Source: Labia minor (lineage: Eukaryota > Arthropoda > Insecta > Dermaptera > Spongiphoridae). Taken from it: a DNA stretch of 64,000 bases. The first letter of the stretch is position 1, and each line of letters begins with the position of its first letter. Location: positions 71,415,267 to 71,479,266 of the forward strand of contig OY720346.1 in the NCBI GenBank assembly GCA_963082975.1, written 5' to 3'. The translations under genes were made by a program, and so were the position numbers. Below are positions 35,028 to 46,418 of this stretch, piece by piece. Below the pieces are notes generated by a model. That model saw nothing but the letters and a program-made list of their open reading frames with translations. It was not told the origin of the DNA and searched no databases.

Positions 35028-35926
35028 GAACTGTGGCCAAGGTACAGAACCAACCGACGATTTGAAACAAATTAATTTCCAAAATATATTATATATATAT
35101 ATATAAAATATACAAATAAATAGTTTTAAAACTTGAATTAAAATGACTAAATTATATTATCTTGGTTTTTATTATTAGTTTAATTAGTCAATTATTAATT
35201 GCACCTATAATTTAAGTGAAATTTTTTCCGACAATGAATATAAAATGAATACCTTGTAAACTATCACTTCCGGTTTCCGAATTTACACCAAAAGTTGATG
35301 AATTCATGATTCTGATGCATTAAGTAAATATACCAAATTTTATCAAAATCCGTTGAGCCGTTTAAGCTATGCACATCTATCTATAAGGACAAACAATGGA
35401 CAGACGGACCGAGGGACATACATCATGCTAAAAATACTGTTTCTGTTAATAAAATGCATGATTTGTGGAGATTTATAAAAATCTTCTCAAGTGAAATTTG
35501 ATGTGAAAACAATACCTTCTTGTACACGTCTATACGGACAATGGACACAATGGACAGACGGACAGACATCATGCGAAAAATATTTATTTCATTTATATTT
35601 TAAGTTTAAATTTCTGACAATGAATATAAAATTAATTAATTAAATAGGAAACTACTACTTCCGGTTTTTGGATTTACACCAAAACTTGAAGAATTCATGC
35701 TACTGATGCATTAAGTAAATATACCAAATTTTATCAAAATCCGTAGTCGTTTAAGCTATATACATCTATACGGATACACAATGGACAGATGAACGGACGG
35801 ATATACATCATGCTAAAAATATATGTTTCTGTTAACAAAATACATGATTTGTGAAGATATGTAAAAATCTCCACAAGTGAAATTTTGTGTGAAATTAATA
35901 CCTTCCTTCCTATCGTCGGTCGGTAA
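35028..35926 (-). mobile_element. HINE family B, locus B5: two partial copies head to tail
   Basis: The first copy (35028-35518) has a decayed hairpin (GAACTGTGGCCAAGGTAC on plus) and CAACCGACGATTTG. It includes TTCCGACAATGAATAT and stops at AACAATACCTTC. A scrambled piece with CTATACGGACAATGGAC and ACAGACGGACAGACATCATG follows (35519-35578). The second copy (35585-35926) repeats the same body and ends CTATCGTCGGTCGGTAAAAA, the intact 5' end. All parts share one orientation. Confidence 0.75.
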
Positions 35927-36680
35927 AAAGGAAAAAAATACAACTAAATTTCATCATTCTAAATTTATGAAAACTTTATAATTATAATACGGGTATATAT
36001 TTATAAATATATATAAATCGAGAACATTCTATTTTCATTTTATTTTAGTTTTAATTAAATTTCCTATATTGAATTGGATTTTAAATAACTAGCGAAAATT
36101 AGTAATTAAAAGATTGTCATCAAAGAGATTATGTTATGAAATGTTCAGAAAATAATTGAAATATAATTTAATTATTCATTAACCAAACAAGAAAAAAAAA
36201 TAGAAAATTAATTATAAATCTGTATATATATATGACGACTTGTTTCAGTATATTAAAAGTAAAATAGCTGTCAGAGATAAGAAGTAAATAACTTAATTCG
36301 TGTATTTTTTAGATAATATGTGGGATTTTATCAAGGGAACAACAAACGGTATGTGACAACAACAACAACAAAACAATAATCACACAATGAGAAAAAAATA
36401 CCCGAAATAATAATATTTAAATGATTCTTGACTGTTATGTTATTGATATCGGATATTAAATTCGAGTATTCGTTTAAATATCGATCATCATGATATGATC
36501 TATTATCGTAATCAGTAATTTGAAGTATTCGCATATTAAAAGAAAAAAATATTTATCAAGTTTATTAATAAAATAAACAATTTTGAATTCAATTATATTT
36601 AATTTCTTAATGACACAGATTTTATTTATGAATAAATAAGATGATTTAACTTTTCTCAAAATCTCCAAATTTAAATTTTT
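35927..36680. other. AT-rich spacer
   Basis: (CAA)n at about 36355-36372; otherwise nothing recognised. Confidence 0.4.
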
Positions 36681-37213
36681 ACTATCTCGCCAGAAGGTTC
36701 CTGAATCATTTTTACTAAGGTTGAGAAAAATGTCTGTGTGTAGGTGTATGTTTGTTTGTATGTAGACAAGAATACGCTAAAATGGTTTGGGATAGAATAA
36801 TGAAATTTGGTATGCGGGCATTATTCGAAATTCGTAGTTTTCTATCAACTTTTGAAAAATGTAGCTCTTCGGAAGAGGGTCATTACCTACAACGTTTTGA
36901 TTTTTTTTTTCTTCTAAACTGACCGTAAAAATAAAGATATATGTTTGGAAGTTTTTCACATGATTAAAAATTGTATAAAACTGCTATATATAGAATTTCA
37001 GCTTGATTGAATAGCTGAAAGTACCAGAATTAATTTTTTAACACTGCAAATCAAGCGTCAGCCAACAAAGAGCCAAACACGCGCTATTTAATAAATACTA
37101 TTTATTAATTTTAATTTATAATTTATAATTAATTAAATAAAATTTAAATATAATATATTATGTTATTTAATTCAATTCAAATTGCGAGATAGTCGAGTGG
37201 AGACACTCCAGCT
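36681..37213 (+). mobile_element. HINE family A, copy A8
   Basis: 5' ACTATCTCGCCAGAAGG, fused by a deletion of about 80 bp to TTCCTGAATCATTTT. A short G/T tract, the core and the TATA-like CTATATATAG follow. The GC-rich block is largely deleted (AATCAAGCGTCAGCCAACAA). The intact 3' end is GCGAGATAGTCGAGTGGAG then ACACTCCAGC at 37212. Confidence 0.85.
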
Positions 37214-37312
37214 TGTTCTAATGTAAATTAATATTATCTAAGCATCGAGTATCGATACACTTTTCTATTTTGTAATTATCACATCACATCATCCTAATAT
37301 TATGTAATTTGT

Positions 37313-37545
37313 ATGTATTTGATAGGTTTCTTTTTATGTTTATTATGTTTAATAAATTCTCTTTTATGATAAAAAATAATAATAATATCAAAAATTAGAA
37401 TATTTCAATTTGTCTTTCAATTTTTTTTTTTTTTTATTTTAAATTATATAAAAATTGTAAATTGTAAAATTCTAAATTTGTTGCTAACTTCATAATGTTA
37501 CAGACATTTCATACATACATACATACGACGGAAATTATATATACT
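37313..37545 (-). repeat. Family M repeat, copy 3
   Basis: Reverse of 29190-29447: GATAGGTTTCTTTTTATG, AAATTTGTTGCTAACTTCAT, then TTACAGACATTTCATAC, (ATAC)n and GACGGAAATTATATA, which also matches 2190-2240. One inverted arm is clear; the other is decayed. Confidence 0.6.
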
Positions 37546-38113
37546 GAAGATGGTCTTTTGCTTTTTTTTTTTATTTTTCGATGCTTTTGTTATATTTTTT
37601 TGTCACCACCCAAAATGGTGGACTGAAATAACATACAAAATGAATGTATATGTATTTCTTAAAAAAATAAATAAATGAATGATGAAAATGTGAATGGCCA
37701 TAAAATATAATGATAATATAATTCCTTAACTCGAAAAAAGAAATTTAGTTATTTAATGATCGATTTAAAGATATTTATAATAAAATTTTAAGCTGATTAA
37801 TGGATATATCAGATGGAGGGGGGGGGGGGAGATCACGAGGTTGATGGATAGCACCCTATTTCGGTTTCAGCTCAAGACAACTGTTGCTACTCCAATTAAC
37901 ATTAGTGAAATGAAAAAAAATTACCCTTTCCGTCATTTGTTTCAAGTTGATTATCCTTTTAAAACTATAATCACTGTTATTTCTGCCCTTAGATTAATGA
38001 ATTCATCTGATAAATGATATCCTTTGAATAGATTAAGAGGGGATAAGTTTACAAGGTCTATTTTTTAAAAATTACCAAATCGCACTCAATCTTTACAGGA
38101 AACTAACAAAAAA

Positions 38114-38154
<41 letters not shown>

Positions 38155-38350
38155 AACAAAATCGATTATCCATAGGTGAAACATTTAATTCTTAAGCAAC
38201 TATTCAAATAACAAAAGAATTGAATAATATTTCAATTAAGGTTCATTACAATAAAAATTTAATTTATTTTTTGTAATAAATATAAAGAATTCTTATTTTA
38301 ATAGCAGAGAAATCATTAATCGTTACATTTTGTCGAAACTTGAAAAAAAA
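37546..38350. other. AT-rich spacer
   Basis: G run at 37819-37829 and (AAT)n at 38118-38150. No gene recognised. Confidence 0.4.
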
Positions 38351-38722
38351 TCTGGAGTGTCTCCACTCGACTATTTCGCATATTTGAATTGGATTAAATA
38401 ACATATATTAATTTAAATTAAATTAAATTAATTAAATTATAAATGAAAATTAATAAATAATATTTATTAAACCAGCGGATGTTTGGCTCTTTGTTGATGG
38501 CACCACGTAACGTGTTGGCGCGTGAGATTTGCTCAAACCGTTTTTGCGTACACTTGTCTGCATACACGCATACACACATACACACAAACACACACATAGA
38601 GAGAGAGACATTTTTCTCAACCTTAGTGAAAATGACTCAGGGACCTTCAAAACGTATAAAAACATCAAAATCACAACATCGAAAATTTTAATGATCGTAA
38701 TACTATCTCTGGCGAGATGGTA
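38351..38722 (-). mobile_element. HINE family A, copy A9, internally deleted
   Basis: Both ends are present (CTGGAGTGTCTCCACTCG at the left; CTATCTCTGGCGAGATGG at the right). About 220 bp of the middle is missing: the GC-rich block GTTGGCGCGTGAGATTTGC is joined directly to TCAAACCGTTTTTGCG. A (CA)n-type tract at 38561-38597 precedes (GA)n. Confidence 0.85.
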
Positions 38723-39814
38723 AAAAAGGAAGAGGAATTTTTGTTTTACATAAAACAACTGTAATATGGGATTATTAATTTCTTTAATATTTGCTAGTGT
38801 ACACCCTCCATTCCAAAAGAAACCGAACTTTAAAAAAAAATAGTACCACTAATGCCATCTGTTGTAATATTTTACCTGTAGATGGCTTAGTCCCTCATTG
38901 ACAACTGGTATAAATTTCATGCCATTTGGATGCATACAACAAAAGTTATTGCGTTTCACCAGTGTGTTTTGTACATCGGTCGGTTTCTATTAAAATATAC
39001 ATACATATATAAAGAAAATTCTTATTTTATTTATATTATATAATATATATATATATATAATTTTGTAATTTTTTTTCTTCAATAGGAGATTGGTAGACCC
39101 CCACCATCACTGATTAATTACTCATCAGAGTTCAGGTGGAGTGTTAAATTTAAAAATTACATTTTAATTACAGCGTAGTGTTTTTTCTCTGTCCGTGTTG
39201 AGAATATGATTGAACGTATTTTAATTATATTAACTTATTCTCCCGCTTTCCCTCGAACACTTTACCCCCCTCTCCACCACAATCACTACCAACCCGTCTC
39301 TCTCTCTCCCTCTCTTTCTCAGGTATAGCGTGTATTGACCTTGACGCTTTGATTGTGATCCACTCGAGGTGCGTTTTTTTGATTTTGTACTTTATTTTTT
39401 ACTTTTATTTTTATTTTTTTATTTTTTTATTTTTTTTTTTTTTTGAGAACAAAACGTGATCGAAATCCCCCCCGGACCGAACCATTTGAATTGAGTGCCT
39501 ATTTCAAAAGATGATTAAAAAAAAAGGGTAGCCTTGGATTAGTCATGGGCTCCGAAACGAAATCAATACCCTCCCCCACTTCTTTCTTCACTTGGAATTG
39601 AATTCGAATAGAAATTTAGTAAACAGCTGTATATGTAAACTCCCTACTATTCTAAAACCACTAACAATAATAATAACAATAATAAATAAAAAAGAAAATT
39701 TAATCCAATAACCCAAATTATATATCGTGATAGGAGACGTTCACTTCAAAATCCATCAAAATCAAAACTAGGAATATTAAATAAAAAATTGTTAATGCCT
39801 TTTGAAAGACAATT
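38723..39814. other. Spacer with two unique GC-richer patches
   Basis: The patch 38799-38995 (CCCTCCATTCCAAAAGAAACC through ATCGGTCGGTTTCTATT) looks like part of an unidentified element. The patch 39180-39380 has a pyrimidine-rich run at 39295-39320 ending in CAG, like a splice acceptor, but no coding frame with a recognisable domain. A T run at 39417-39444. Confidence 0.3.
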
Positions 39815-40021
39815 CTCTATTTCAGCGGTCGGGGAACCGGGGTAAATTACCCCAAATGGTGTAAAAATGAAATTTTTGGGGGTCAAAATGAAACTTTTGT
39901 GAGTAAAAAGTAAAAAGTATATATTTTTAATTTGCTATTTTATAAATCATGGGGTAATATCAACTTACACAAAAATATTTTGGGGTAATGATTAAAAAGC
40001 TCCCCGACCGCTACTCTATTT
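39815..40021 (+). mobile_element. hAT-like MITE, family F, with perfect TSD
   Basis: The element 39823-40013 starts CAGCGGTCGGGGAACC and ends TCCCCGACCGCTA. It is flanked by the perfect octamer CTCTATTT (39815-39822 and 40014-40021). At 191 bp it is the smallest hAT-like MITE here. GGGGTAA motifs lie inside each end in inverse order. No coding content. Confidence 0.85.
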
Positions 40022-40449
40022 AAATTAAATTTGTATTTTATTAAATTTTAATTACATTTCAATTTCGAAAATATCTCAATATAAAATAAAATAAAACTGA
40101 AAAAAAAAATTCTTAAAAAAAAAATATATTCTAAAAATTTCAATTAAATGATACGCCTTGTTTCTTAAATAAAAAAAAGTAAATGTCCATTAATCTATAT
40201 TACTTATAAACTTCATTTAAAAGAAAGTAAATTACAACGTAGAAGCATATAATAACTGACATTACATTAGTATATATGTGTATAGAATAAATTTAGAAAT
40301 ATTTATTGTTATAGCATTTTATATAATAATTAATAAACTATAGTAATAAACATAGAAAAACATAATACATTATTAATTAGGTTCCTATTAACTTTTGTTT
40401 TAGTATTTAAATTTATAATGAAATTATTTATTTATTTAAATTTCTTTTT
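40022..40449. other. AT-rich spacer
   Basis: Nothing recognised. Confidence 0.4.
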
Positions 40450-40966
40450 TTACCGACCGACGATAGGAAGGGAAGGTATTATTTTCACACCGAATTTCAC
40501 ATGTGAGATTTTTATAAATCTCCACGAATCATGCATTTTGTTAACAAAAAAAAGTATTTTTAGCATGATGTCTGTCCGTCTGTCCGTCCATCTGTCCGTC
40601 CGTATAGATGTGTACAGCTTGAACGGCTCGACGGATTTTGATAAAATCTGGTATATTTACTTAATGCATCAGTAGCATGAATTCATCAACTTTTGGTGTA
40701 TATCAAGAAACCGGAACTGATAGTATGCAAAGTATTAATTTTATATTCATTATCGGAAAATAGTTCAATTAAATTATAGTACTAATTAATAATTAAGTAA
40801 TTACACTAAAAATGAAATCCAAGATAATATAATTTAGTCATTTTAATTCACAAGTATTAAAAATATTTTGTTTTATACTTTATATATATATAAATATATA
40901 ATATCGTTAAGAAATTATATTATTTCAAATCGTCAGTCTGTTCTGTGCCTGGCCACAGCTCATTTT
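40450..40966 (+). mobile_element. HINE family B, copy B6
   Basis: Starts ACCGACCGACGATAGGAAGG, then (GTCC)n at 40571-40603, core ACGGATTTTGATAAAATCTG and ACCGGAACTGATAGT. The 3' side matches the sub-type with TTCATTATCGGAAA. It ends with a decayed CGTCAGTCTGT and GTGCCTGGCCACAGCTC, a weakened hairpin. Confidence 0.8.
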
Positions 40967-41577
40967 TTAATATTAATATTAATTGTTTAATCTAAATATA
41001 TTTAGATTTCAAATGGAAGTTATTTTATATTTATTTATTTTTAAAATAAAGGTCCAGATATATACATTAATATAAATTGATACCATTAAAAAAATGGTGA
41101 AGGTCGATATTTATTTTAAAATAAATTTCATAAAAAAATATGTTTTCTTAAATAAACAAATAATACTTACATATATAGTGTAAATTGATTGTATCACAAA
41201 CATAAGAAATTAAAATCATATTAATAAAATCTTAAGCAATGAAAATAATAAATATTTCTTTTTTAGGATAAAATATATAATATACTTAAATGTTGATTCT
41301 TAATATAATTTCATTCCCTATTTACCCTAAAAAGGAATATTATTATATGTTTTTCTAATCATAAAGAAGATTACGTTGAGTTGAAGAATATAAAAAAATC
41401 TCGTAAATGTGCATTTCATCGTCAGGGACTTTGAATTCGAGGCCACTGATACGATTGAATCATAAGATCTGGTGGAAATAATTAGAGGATTTATTCCTTT
41501 ATTAATTTGTTTAGAATGTTTTTTTTTTATGTAACTATTAATATTTTATTATTATTATTATTATTATATTAATAATA
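40967..41577. other. AT-rich spacer
   Basis: (ATT)n at about 41549-41566; nothing else recognised. Confidence 0.4.
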
Positions 41578-42400
41578 AGTACCTGGAACACCTAGCTATC
41601 GCTCGGCTCTTTAACAAATTTACACAATTTTTTATTATAAACTTTAACTATTTTACAATTTTTTAATTATTTATTACAATTGTTAAATGGGTTTTCAAAA
41701 ATGACCCATCAAAAATTTGTTACCTAAAATGGTACAAATTAATTCATTCATTTCAAGATGAAAAATATATATTCAAATTTACTTGATAAAAGATTTGATC
41801 CTATGATATATATATATATATATCTATCTGTTGTTATAATTTGATAGCTTCAGTTTTATATTTTTAAAGTAGCAATAGCTTATAGAATGTTTCGAACAAG
41901 GATTATTACTGATAATAATACAAATTCTGAAATGATATTGACACCTGTACTTGTCTATATTTTAATTATGAAAGTAGGTTATATTTTTTCTTTTTATTTA
42001 TAATAATTGAATATCCTTTATATTATTTATTATTTAATCTAAAAAAACATTTTAATTAATATTGTTAGATCAAATTTAATCAACAATTTATTTGAAATTC
42101 CTTCCTTTATAATTGTTCATATGTATTGCTAACTTCATGAATATTTTTTTTTGGGTGAGAAATGATAAATATATTTCGTAATTTGATTCTAAAATATTAC
42201 TAAAATAAATATTTTCAATTTTATTTCAAAATTAAATAAAAATTTTTATAATTTTTTAAATATAAAAAATATATTAATAGAATATCAATTAAAAATATAG
42301 ATGGAAGGCAAATTTCAACATGGATGATGTAGTTGGTGACGTCATTTAAATTAACTATTTTAAATTAAAAAAAATACTTTTCTACTAATACGATTTGTTT
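41578..42400 (+). repeat. Family L element, copy 1
   Basis: Begins AGTACCTGGAACACCTAGC with a small terminal hairpin, related in form to family K ends. It continues through ACATTTTAATTAATATTG, TCAAATTTAATCAACAATTT and GGGTGAGAAATGATAAATAT. It ends near GATGATGTAGTTGGTGACGT and a module like that of family K. The copy at 62040-62985 is the same element in reverse. About 0.8-0.95 kb, non-coding. Confidence 0.6.
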
Positions 42401-43075
42401 CATAGATGGATTTTAAACAGTTGATTAAAGAGACTTTGATGAGAAACCGAAGTTGTTTTGCAACGAATTAAGGAATTATATTTTTTAACTCTCTTACTCT
42501 CTCTCTATCATTCCCCTTCCTCATCCCTTCTTTTTCATCTTCTCTCTCTATCCTTTGATGAGATAGGAATCGAGAAAGAGTGGTTTAAAAAGGTAGGCTT
42601 TTAATGGGTTTACAACCACAATCACACTTGCACCTTGGGCTTATCTTGTGATAATCAAACAAGCACACCCGAGTTCAGTAGCTTCTCTCTCCTCGAGCAC
42701 GTACTCTCATATATTTCTAGAGATATTCGAGAAATAAGCGAGAAAGAGAAAAAAAATTGATTTGTATTTTTTCGCTAACGAACATAAATTCAATTTATTA
42801 TTATTAGTATTTTTTCCTAATGCTACTGCGGAAATTTATATATAAGTATCATCCTGGATCAGGTATTAAATAATAAAATAAAAAACAGGTTTCAAATTAA
42901 AAAAAACAACCTTCATATAATATCATATTCATGTTTTTTTTTAAATTTTCTTTAATTTTCGAAATTAATAAAAAAAGCTTTGTTTTAAATATATATATTA
43001 TTTTTACTGTCATAATTATCAGGAATATAATCATGTATTTTTGTGAGATTGTTTTCTCGACGTTTCGGCACCCAT
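42401..43075. other. AT-rich spacer
   Basis: The stretch 42490-42740 is pyrimidine-rich and less AT-rich. No coding domain or known repeat. Confidence 0.35.
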
Positions 43076-43401
43076 TTTGATGCCATTTTCAAGAGATTAT
43101 TTAGGTGGGAATATTTTTATTATTCTGGGTTTTAGTCTTTGTGACCAACAGTTAATATCGGGATTTTGGATTAATAGGTTGGGCACTGGACAACAGCAGT
43201 CGGCCTCGGGCTGTTGTCCAGTGCGGACGTGTGCCGGTCTCAGGATTGCCCAGGATTCTTTGGAGCTCCACAGCAACGCAGTGAGTACAAAACCATCCAA
43301 ACTATCAAGCCAAAATCCCGATATTAACTGTTGGTCACACAAACTAAGACCCAGAATCCCAAAAATATTCCCACCTAAATAATCTCTTGAAAATGGCGCC
43401 A
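43076..43401. repeat. Near-perfect 93-bp inverted repeat with a nested hairpin
   Basis: The left arm 43076-43169 and right arm 43310-43401 are inverse complements with a handful of mismatches (for example TCAAGAGATTATTTAGGTGG and its complement). The 140-bp centre has its own perfect 15-bp stem: GCACTGGACAACAGC (43183-43197) with GCTGTTGTCCAGTGC (43210-43224). Because of the palindrome, open frames on the two strands (43077-43382 plus, 43097-43447 minus) share the peptide SRDYLGGNIF and CDQQLISGFW. That reflects symmetry, not two genes. Just outside lies CTCGACGTTTCGGC. Confidence 0.8.
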
Positions 43402-43454
43402 AAATATCCCTGATAAATCTGATAGTAATAATAATAATAATATTCAAATCTAAA

Positions 43455-43505
<51 letters not shown>

Positions 43506-44085
43506 TTTGTATTCGTTTTTGAGAGAAAATACTACAGAGATATACTATTTCTATCTATGGAGATTGAATTAATATTGTGCAAACAGCTTGAAAAATTATT
43601 AATATAAAAAACTATGGTTGCATAAATATATGAAGTTTTTTCTTTTAAGTCTTATTTTATGTCAGATTACCTCTCTCTATTAATTTATTATTTATTAATT
43701 AATGGATCTGAATATCATATATATATAATATATTTCTCAATATCAATTAATTTTTTAATATATTTATATCTATATATTTTTTATCAAACTTTTTTTTAAC
43801 CATAAATATTAATATACTAAATTTTATTAAAAATTATTTTGATATTATACGATATATAAGAAAATTCCAATTCTCCTCAAATTCATTTCAAATAAATTAT
43901 AAAGAATGATGATTATTTTTCAAATAACTTAGAAAATATTAAAAAAAAATGTCTACTTTTTTAAAATTTATTTTTGGTGGTCCTAATATAAATATTTACA
44001 TAAAACGTTTTTAGTAATTTTCTATATTTAATCAAAATTTAATTCTAAATTTTTAAAAATGGTAAGATTTATCACCATGATTTTT
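43402..44085. other. AT-rich spacer with (TA)n
   Basis: (TA)n at 43461-43502; otherwise nothing recognised. Confidence 0.5.
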
Positions 44086-44800
44086 CAGAGGCGGAGCGAG
44101 GGGTGAGGGGGAGCAAGGGAGAAGCTCATGCCTCGGGCGCTACTTGGAAAGGGGCGCCAAATGATTTACAAAACAAAAAATTCCTGGATAATTTTTATTT
44201 TTATTGTAATTGATTTCTAGAAAATATATTTTAAATTTAGTGCTAGGTTTTTTTTTTAAATATTTCTTTATAAATATGCAAAATATCTTTTGTACTAATT
44301 CTAGATAGTCATATATATTTCAAAATCTAGTCTTATTTTCTCAACTATATTTTTTGTCTTAAATTTAAAGCCTAGCTTGAATCTAGATTTTATTTATTTT
44401 ACTTTATATTGACTATATTTATTTTATAATTTGCGAGTATATTTTATCTATATTATTATTATTTGCGTTTGGATCATCTGGGATCACGCAAAGCTCCCAC
44501 TTTGTGGTTGCTTATTTTTTCAAGTAATCCTGCTGGCGAAGAGTTATTTAGAACCAGGCTTGTCAGTTCGTGGAGCGGGAGGCAGCTGATGTTAAATTTA
44601 ATTTATTAGAAAATTTTGTTCTTAGTTGGAATCGAACGCCGACTGCATGTGTAGAAAATTGCCACTATACACGCACGGCTAAGCTGCCTCCTATTTTATC
44701 TATATTATTATATGGTTTCGAATGGGGGAGGGGGGCGAGGGCGCTAAAAAGGCATTGTGCCCCGGGCGTTAGTTAAACTCGATACCCCCATTGTGATTAT
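44086..44800 (+). mobile_element. Probable hAT-like remnant split by a SINE
   Basis: GC-rich edges (CAGAGGCGGAGCGAGGGG at 44086; GCCCCGGGCGTTAG near 44760) flank an AT-rich middle that contains the SINE 44459-44691. GCCTCGGGCGCTA at the left and GCCCCGGGCGTTA at the right are in direct, not inverted, order, so the structure is unclear. CAGAGGCGGAGC is a common hAT-type end. No target duplication found. Confidence 0.3.
44439..44711 (-). mobile_element. tRNA-derived SINE (family G) with 20-bp TSD, copy 1
   Basis: The SINE 44459-44691 is flanked by the direct repeat TATTTTATCTATATTATTAT (44439-44458 and 44692-44711). On the minus strand it begins GGAGGCAGCTTAGCCG. The A-box region and B box GCGTTCGATTCC follow, then ACTAAGAACAAAATTTTC and the CAGCTGCCTCC region. 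The tail after CCTGGTTCT differs completely from copy 2 (45811-46087). A long TSD is the mark of LINE-mediated insertion. Confidence 0.85.
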
Positions 44801-45742
44801 TAGAAACCTTATTTACTCACTAACTCATATATACTAATTAATTATAAATCTTATTTTGTTAGTTGAATACAAACAAATAATGGCAAATAATTATATAATG
44901 ATATCTTGAATAATGAAACAAAAGAATTTATTATAAAAATAATAAAATATATTACTATCAGTGATTGAGGTGTGATGATGGTAAGTAATATCAATAAAAT
45001 AAAAATGATTATATATTAGTAAAAATACAATTAACTATTATGATTCAAAAGAAGAATAATCCCTAATTATTTATACTTAATTGTTTGTTATTTACTCACA
45101 TAAAATGAATGATAACATTCAGACGAGTGTAAGATTGCTTACCTGAAACAAAAAAAAAAAGAAAACAATATATTACTAATTTGCTATATTAAAAAAATAA
45201 AATATTTTATTATTTTATAAATACGATAGAGATATTAGAATTATATTTATCTATATAATACAAGGTGGATTCATTTACAATAAATTGTGATGAGTAGACT
45301 TTCTAAAGATTAAAACATTCATCGGTGACAGAATAAAAATCTTGTCAAAGAATTTATCCATTAGACAGGCAAACAAAATGCATTCTTTGTTTCGTCATCG
45401 GTGGCATTTCAATGCTCTTTACATTTCTAGAATAATGCGAATTAACTTCTCTTCACCAACGACCTTGCCATCTTCTTTATCAGGCTTAGGACATACCCCA
45501 CCCCATCACTAAAGCCACTTACTCAATCAAACTCTTCATGGTAAACCTAATTCCATTATCCATTCCCTATTCACGTGTAAGTTTTAAAAAAAAATTTCTT
45601 TTTTTGTAAATACCATTAAAATGGAATCAAATTGCTTTTGAAAATAAAACCGAATAAATAGTTTGAAATTTATAAAATATTTTCAATTTGTAGTAGAATA
45701 TATCAATCTAATATTATAATATTAAGAAAAACAAAAAAAATA
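44801..45742. other. AT-rich spacer
   Basis: The stretch 45290-45570 is less AT-rich and unique; no domain recognised. Confidence 0.35.
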
Positions 45743-46383
45743 TTTTTAAAAACACGTTTTTAAAAATGAGAAAATAATTCCTCCAAACACACCACGATTT
45801 CCTTACAATTCTTCTTCTTAAGGTGCCGTCTCCCTTTCGGAGTTTGGCTATCATCATGACTAGGATAGCCTTAGAAGCCACCCAGCCATGATGATTTTTC
45901 TTGGGAATGTTAATGCGGTGGTTTCCCGTTGCCTTCCGCATGTATAGAACCAGGAACTGACACTTCCTGCAGCTGGAGGCAGCTTATGTTAAATTGAATT
46001 TTATTAGAAATATTTGTTCTTAGTTGGAATCGAACGCCGACTTCTTGTGTAGAAAATTGCTATGCTACACCTCGGCTAGCTGCCTCCTAACAATTAATTA
46101 TATCTAAAAAATGAAAGGGTGGGTTCCAAACATGCAGGGGAAAACGCTAATTCTACTTCAAATAGACATAGTTATCAAGTATAGTGGAAAAGAGGAAAAA
46201 AAAAAACAAAAAGGTTTGTTCATAAACAATGAAATGTCTGTCGTATTCTTTTCCTTTCCCTGAATGTTTGGCGCCCACCCTTTTGTTTTTTAGATATGAT
46301 TAATTGTAAGGAAATCGTGGTTTGTGTGGAGAAATTATTTTCTACTTTTTAGTGCATTTAAATAAAAACGTGTTTTTAAAAAG
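45743..46383. mobile_element. Long-TIR element interrupted by a SINE
   Basis: Left arm blocks are AAACACGTTTTTAAAAATGA, CACACCACGATTTCCTTAC and, beyond the SINE, ATTATATCTAAAAAATGAAA and GGGTGGGTTCCAAACATGC. They reappear in inverse order at 46255-46378 (CACCCTTTTGTTTTTTAG, GTAAGGAAATCGTGGTTTG, AAAACGTGTTTTTAAA). Without the SINE the element would be about 360 bp with arms near 120 bp. Non-coding; superfamily unknown. Confidence 0.65.
45803..46095 (-). mobile_element. tRNA-derived SINE (family G), copy 2
   Basis: The SINE spans 45811-46087, with short flanking repeats TTACAATT and TAACAATT. On the minus strand: GGAGGCAGCTAGCCGAGG (A-box side), B box GCGTTCGATTCC, the middle shared with 44459-44691, then a 3' part with GGAAGGCAACGGGAAACC and CTCCGAAAGGGAGACGGC. 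It ends in (AAG)n. It interrupts one arm of the long-TIR element, so it is the younger insertion. Confidence 0.8.
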
Positions 46384-46418
46384 TTTTTTTTTAATTTTTT
46401 TAATTTTCTAATTTTTAA

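Noticed and set aside
36355..36372. CRISPR-like spacing of short repeats (also (TA)n and (GT)n tracts)
   Set aside because: These are plain microsatellites without unique spacers, in eukaryotic DNA.
39290..39330. Splice acceptor (pyrimidine tract plus CAG)
   Set aside because: Pyrimidine runs are common here and no coding exon follows in any frame.
43077..43447. Two overlapping open frames of 101 and 116 residues on opposite strands
   Set aside because: They encode near-identical peptides because the DNA is a palindrome; no domain and no start context.
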